From positions 8,509,501-8,573,500 of the forward strand of contig OU612074.1 in assembly GCA_914767715.1 (NCBI GenBank): a stretch of 64,000 nt of DNA, in the 5' to 3' direction. The DNA is from Membranipora membranacea. Taxonomy: Eukaryota; Bryozoa; Gymnolaemata; Cheilostomatida; Membraniporidae. Position numbers and translations under genes: made by a program. Below, piece after piece: positions 61,375-64,000 of the stretch; the stretch's first letter is position 1, and each line of letters begins with the position of its first letter. The notes beneath the pieces are model-generated. The model had not been told where the DNA came from, made no database searches, and was given only the letters and a program-made list of their open reading frames with translations.

Positions 61375-62061
61375 TTTGCTTTTCAACTCAGACAGTCCTA
61401 TTTTAGTTCCATACCACGTAGTCAAGTTCACTTCAATGTACTATTGTGACCTCGAAAAGTACCTATAATCATCAAGCTGCGTAGGGGGAATGTTTAACCT
61501 AAGATCAAACTTTTTGAATGTGACTGCTGCGTTTCCAGTATGTTGCCATAGTTTTAGCTAACTGTAGTTCTAAGGCTATTAATTCCGGTTTTTATCTGCG
61601 TATTGTACTTGTAATTAATTCATTAGCTCTCATGAATGTAATAAGCCATCACAGCTTGAAAAATGAGACGTTTATAATGGGAAACTGGAGAGGGGATAAT
61701 ACTGCATAGGAATGTGATTCATATTCATATTGAGCCCATGTGCAGACTGACAGGACCTGCAGCTTGCTTATATAAGACCAAGTGATAGTGACTAGTCATA
61801 GAAGGTTGCTGTGAAGCTCTCATGATAAAAGTTACTTTATAATTCTTTGGATGATATATGACAAAAACATTCAAATAGGGTTATGATTTATGCCTGTAAA
61901 AATAAGCACCATTTTTTAACTTATTGAACTTACACGGATAGCCTCACTGCTAAGATGCGCCTCCAAACTCCCAGAATGACTATGAAGAAAAATTGACATC
62001 ACACAACCGCAATCGATAAAGAACTTAATCTATGCATGCTCCTGTTACAATTGTAAGTGAG
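61375..62061. other. Leader-intron equivalent of the second NTase-TPR copy
   Basis: This corresponds in position to the 5' UTR intron of the intact copy. The frame stays open upstream of ATG 61374 to another ATG at 61431, unlike in the intact copy, but those extra codons look like former leader sequence rather than protein. Confidence 0.5.
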
Positions 62062-62160
62062 AAACCTAACAATGAATGCTACACGGCAGATGCGCGAAGC
62101 ACAACGTAGCCTACCCAATGCGTTGTGTCTAACAAAGGGTCTTCTCCTGCTAATAGAGTT
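62062..62160 (-). promoter_or_regulatory. Degenerate copy of the NTase-TPR promoter and first exon
   Basis: On the minus strand, GACCCTTTGTTAGACACAAC and GGGTAGGCTACG match the first exon of the intact gene at 55631-55690. The TATA position reads CTATTAGCAGG, and the donor position reads ATTGTTAGGTTT in place of ATTGGTAAGTTT. Confidence 0.7.
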
Positions 62161-62199
62161 ACTATCTGGGCATCTGGCTAATGTGAGGTTGACATACTA

Positions 62200-63954
62200 A
62201 TATGATGCATTAATTTTCATAAATACATCTATACTATGAATTGAGTTTTTGTTGCTTTTTCCCCGCTTGCAGCACCAAAAAAAAGCAGAAGTTGCGGTCC
62301 TACCGCATCATTTAATATTGTATCCACTTATTTTAAAACTCTTACTAGTCTTTCTTTGATTTTAAAAACTCCAAGACAACTTTACTTGAACCATGTAATG
62401 GAGTCTCGACTAGATGTGATGTGATGTCCTGTATGTTTACTAGGTTGCCGGAGTTTGAGAATATCCGCTGCTATTGTGAAGATGATGATTCCTAAGTGAT
62501 TCTCGTGACTTGGGATAAATCCAGCATCAATCAGGAGTCCAGCAGTTTTGATAAATTCTACAATGATACTTTAACGTAGTTGCCAGCCAGTGCTGTCTGG
62601 TTGTTTCATATCTGCGCAAGGGGACGCAACTCCAATGTGTATGCTTATTTGAAATAAAATTCAAACTCCACACTTTTAACCTACCAACTCCTCTAAATAT
62701 TCACTCACCAACTAGAGACTCCTATTACACTACATATTTTAAGTTGATAGCTGATTTCACATACTACTGGTATAACTTGTTGCGTCATGAGCAAAGTGTG
62801 AATATTTGCATTCATAAATAATTTAAAACAAAAAAATATAAAAAAAAACAAAAAACTAGAAGATAAATTGTCAACACTCGCAGCCTTTTTGCTCAGCTCA
62901 AATACGTCCTTCCTCCAAGTAGCTGGAAGCTTTTGATTTACAGCAAAGGGTTGAAATTGTATGAGAGGTGAGCCACAGAGATATCAAAGACAGCTGGTGA
63001 GGGCAGAGACTTCAGCCATGATCCCTGTTTCTATGATGGCAAGAAAACCATATCTGATCACATACTGACGCAAATCAATAATGGTATCTATATGCGATTA
63101 TTAGTGATGGCAAATTGTCAGATTTTGGCGAGACGGGACGAGACCGAGACAGCAAGAAAATTCGGGACGAGACCGGGACGAGACCGAGACATATAACGAT
63201 GCCGATAAAACATTCTTCAGATATCACAATTTAAAAGAATGGTGGATATTCATTCACTATCACTAGTGCAATCAGCTTATAGTACATTTGATTCAAGTTG
63301 TAACTTATGATCTATAGCAATAAGGATCTATGTTGAAACCAACTCCTTGTTGAAACCAAGTTTCATCAAATTCTGTCAAGTATTTATTGAATTATAGAAA
63401 GCCACACGCTCGTGCAGATTTCCACTAATTCTTGCAAATTAAATTTTGTATGAGTATCAGCCTGCCACACATGATTGTCATTGCCCAAATTCATACTCAT
63501 GATTTATGGGTGTAATCCTTCTGTAATCCTCCTCAGCCAATCTAAAACATAGGCCTATAGTGATAACTAAATAAAATAGTTAAACCAAGGAGAAGCTGTT
63601 TCTTCTTGTTTATTATACCAACCAGTCCAGTGATTCAGCTTCTGGATATGCTTAGGCTCAACTATCTCCTCATATTTATACAATTTGATACCCCATTAAT
63701 CATTGTATCCCTTCTCCCTCTTGCCCCAGGTCCAAATCAATGAGAAAGCTCCACATTGATCATCCATTCCATCTTTTTAACAGAAGTTGTTTACATAGAT
63801 ATGGCCTTGACTTATCAATCAAAACAGACAGCCAATCAATCAAATCTGACAGCCAATCAGATAACATTTCCGTTAAATAATTGCAGCAAAAGCATGGCTA
63901 AAAACTATCATTCCATTATATCATAGTCAGAATTTCATGCGATATCATATAATA
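62200..63954. other. AT-rich spacer
   Basis: No gene recognised. The only distinct feature is the short GA-rich repeat at 63127-63192. Confidence 0.5.
63127..63192. repeat. Short imperfect repeat of GGGACGAGACCGAGAC type
   Basis: About four imperfect copies of a unit of roughly 16 bases, made from CGAGAC and GGGAC words, stand out as GC-rich in AT-rich surroundings. One interruption reads AGCAAGAAAATTC. Confidence 0.8.
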
Positions 63955-64000
63955 ACCGTGGTGTAGTGGGTAAGAGCATGGACTGCTGATCACTAGGTCA
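63955..64000 (+). mobile_element. tRNA-like head of a SINE, cut by window end
   Basis: CCGTGGTGTAGTGGGTAAGAG is a good A box and D arm, followed by GGACTGCTGATC where an anticodon arm (GCT) would be. The B box would lie beyond the window, so a true tRNA gene cannot be excluded. Confidence 0.5.

Overview
The window is AT-rich animal nuclear DNA. Every recognisable gene is split by GT-AG introns of a few hundred bases to about 2.5 kb, poly(A) signals follow the last exons, two tRNA genes carry introns, and the spacers hold foldback elements, tRNA-derived SINE-like sequences and a decayed non-LTR retrotransposon. One gene encodes a MyoD-family myogenic bHLH factor, a bilaterian marker. I take the source to be an invertebrate bilaterian with a fairly compact genome. 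A deuterostome is plausible, but the sequence does not fix the phylum.

Layout on the + strand. From 1524 to 11277 lie the last 12 exons I can join of a WD40/beta-propeller-like protein, 593 codons in one open frame; its 5' part lies outside the window or is not recognised. A gene-poor spacer follows (11278-18495). It holds a dead reverse-transcriptase remnant on the minus strand that ends in about 26 copies of a 7-bp unit, and a perfect 71-bp palindrome just upstream of the next gene. From 18496 to 27269 is a seven-exon myogenic regulatory factor of 445 aa. Two intron-containing tRNA-Ile(UAU) genes sit antisense inside two of its introns. From 27270 to 36701 is repeat-rich DNA with a roughly 1-kb repeat in two direct copies and one inverted copy. 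From 36702 to 49593 is an 11-exon SELENBP1 (methanethiol oxidase family) gene with a poly(A) signal.

On the minus strand, from 51630 to about 62150, is a tandem family of two-exon genes. They encode a nucleotidyltransferase-fold N-terminal region followed by a long TPR-like helical region. The downstream copy (51630-55116) is intact, 963 aa, and has a TATA box, an untranslated first exon and a poly(A) signal. The upstream copy (57353-61374) has one in-frame TGA in its large exon and has lost the matching TATA box, 5' UTR splice donor and acceptor. An orphan, partly deleted copy of exon 1 lies between them. The window ends in repeat DNA with the start of another tRNA-like element.

The four loci do not look functionally linked. 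The most informative points are the splice-consistent gene models, the nested tRNA genes, the repeated small foldback family and the stepwise decay of one member of the tandem pair. All exon limits were read by eye from splice consensus and reading-frame continuity; no database search was run.
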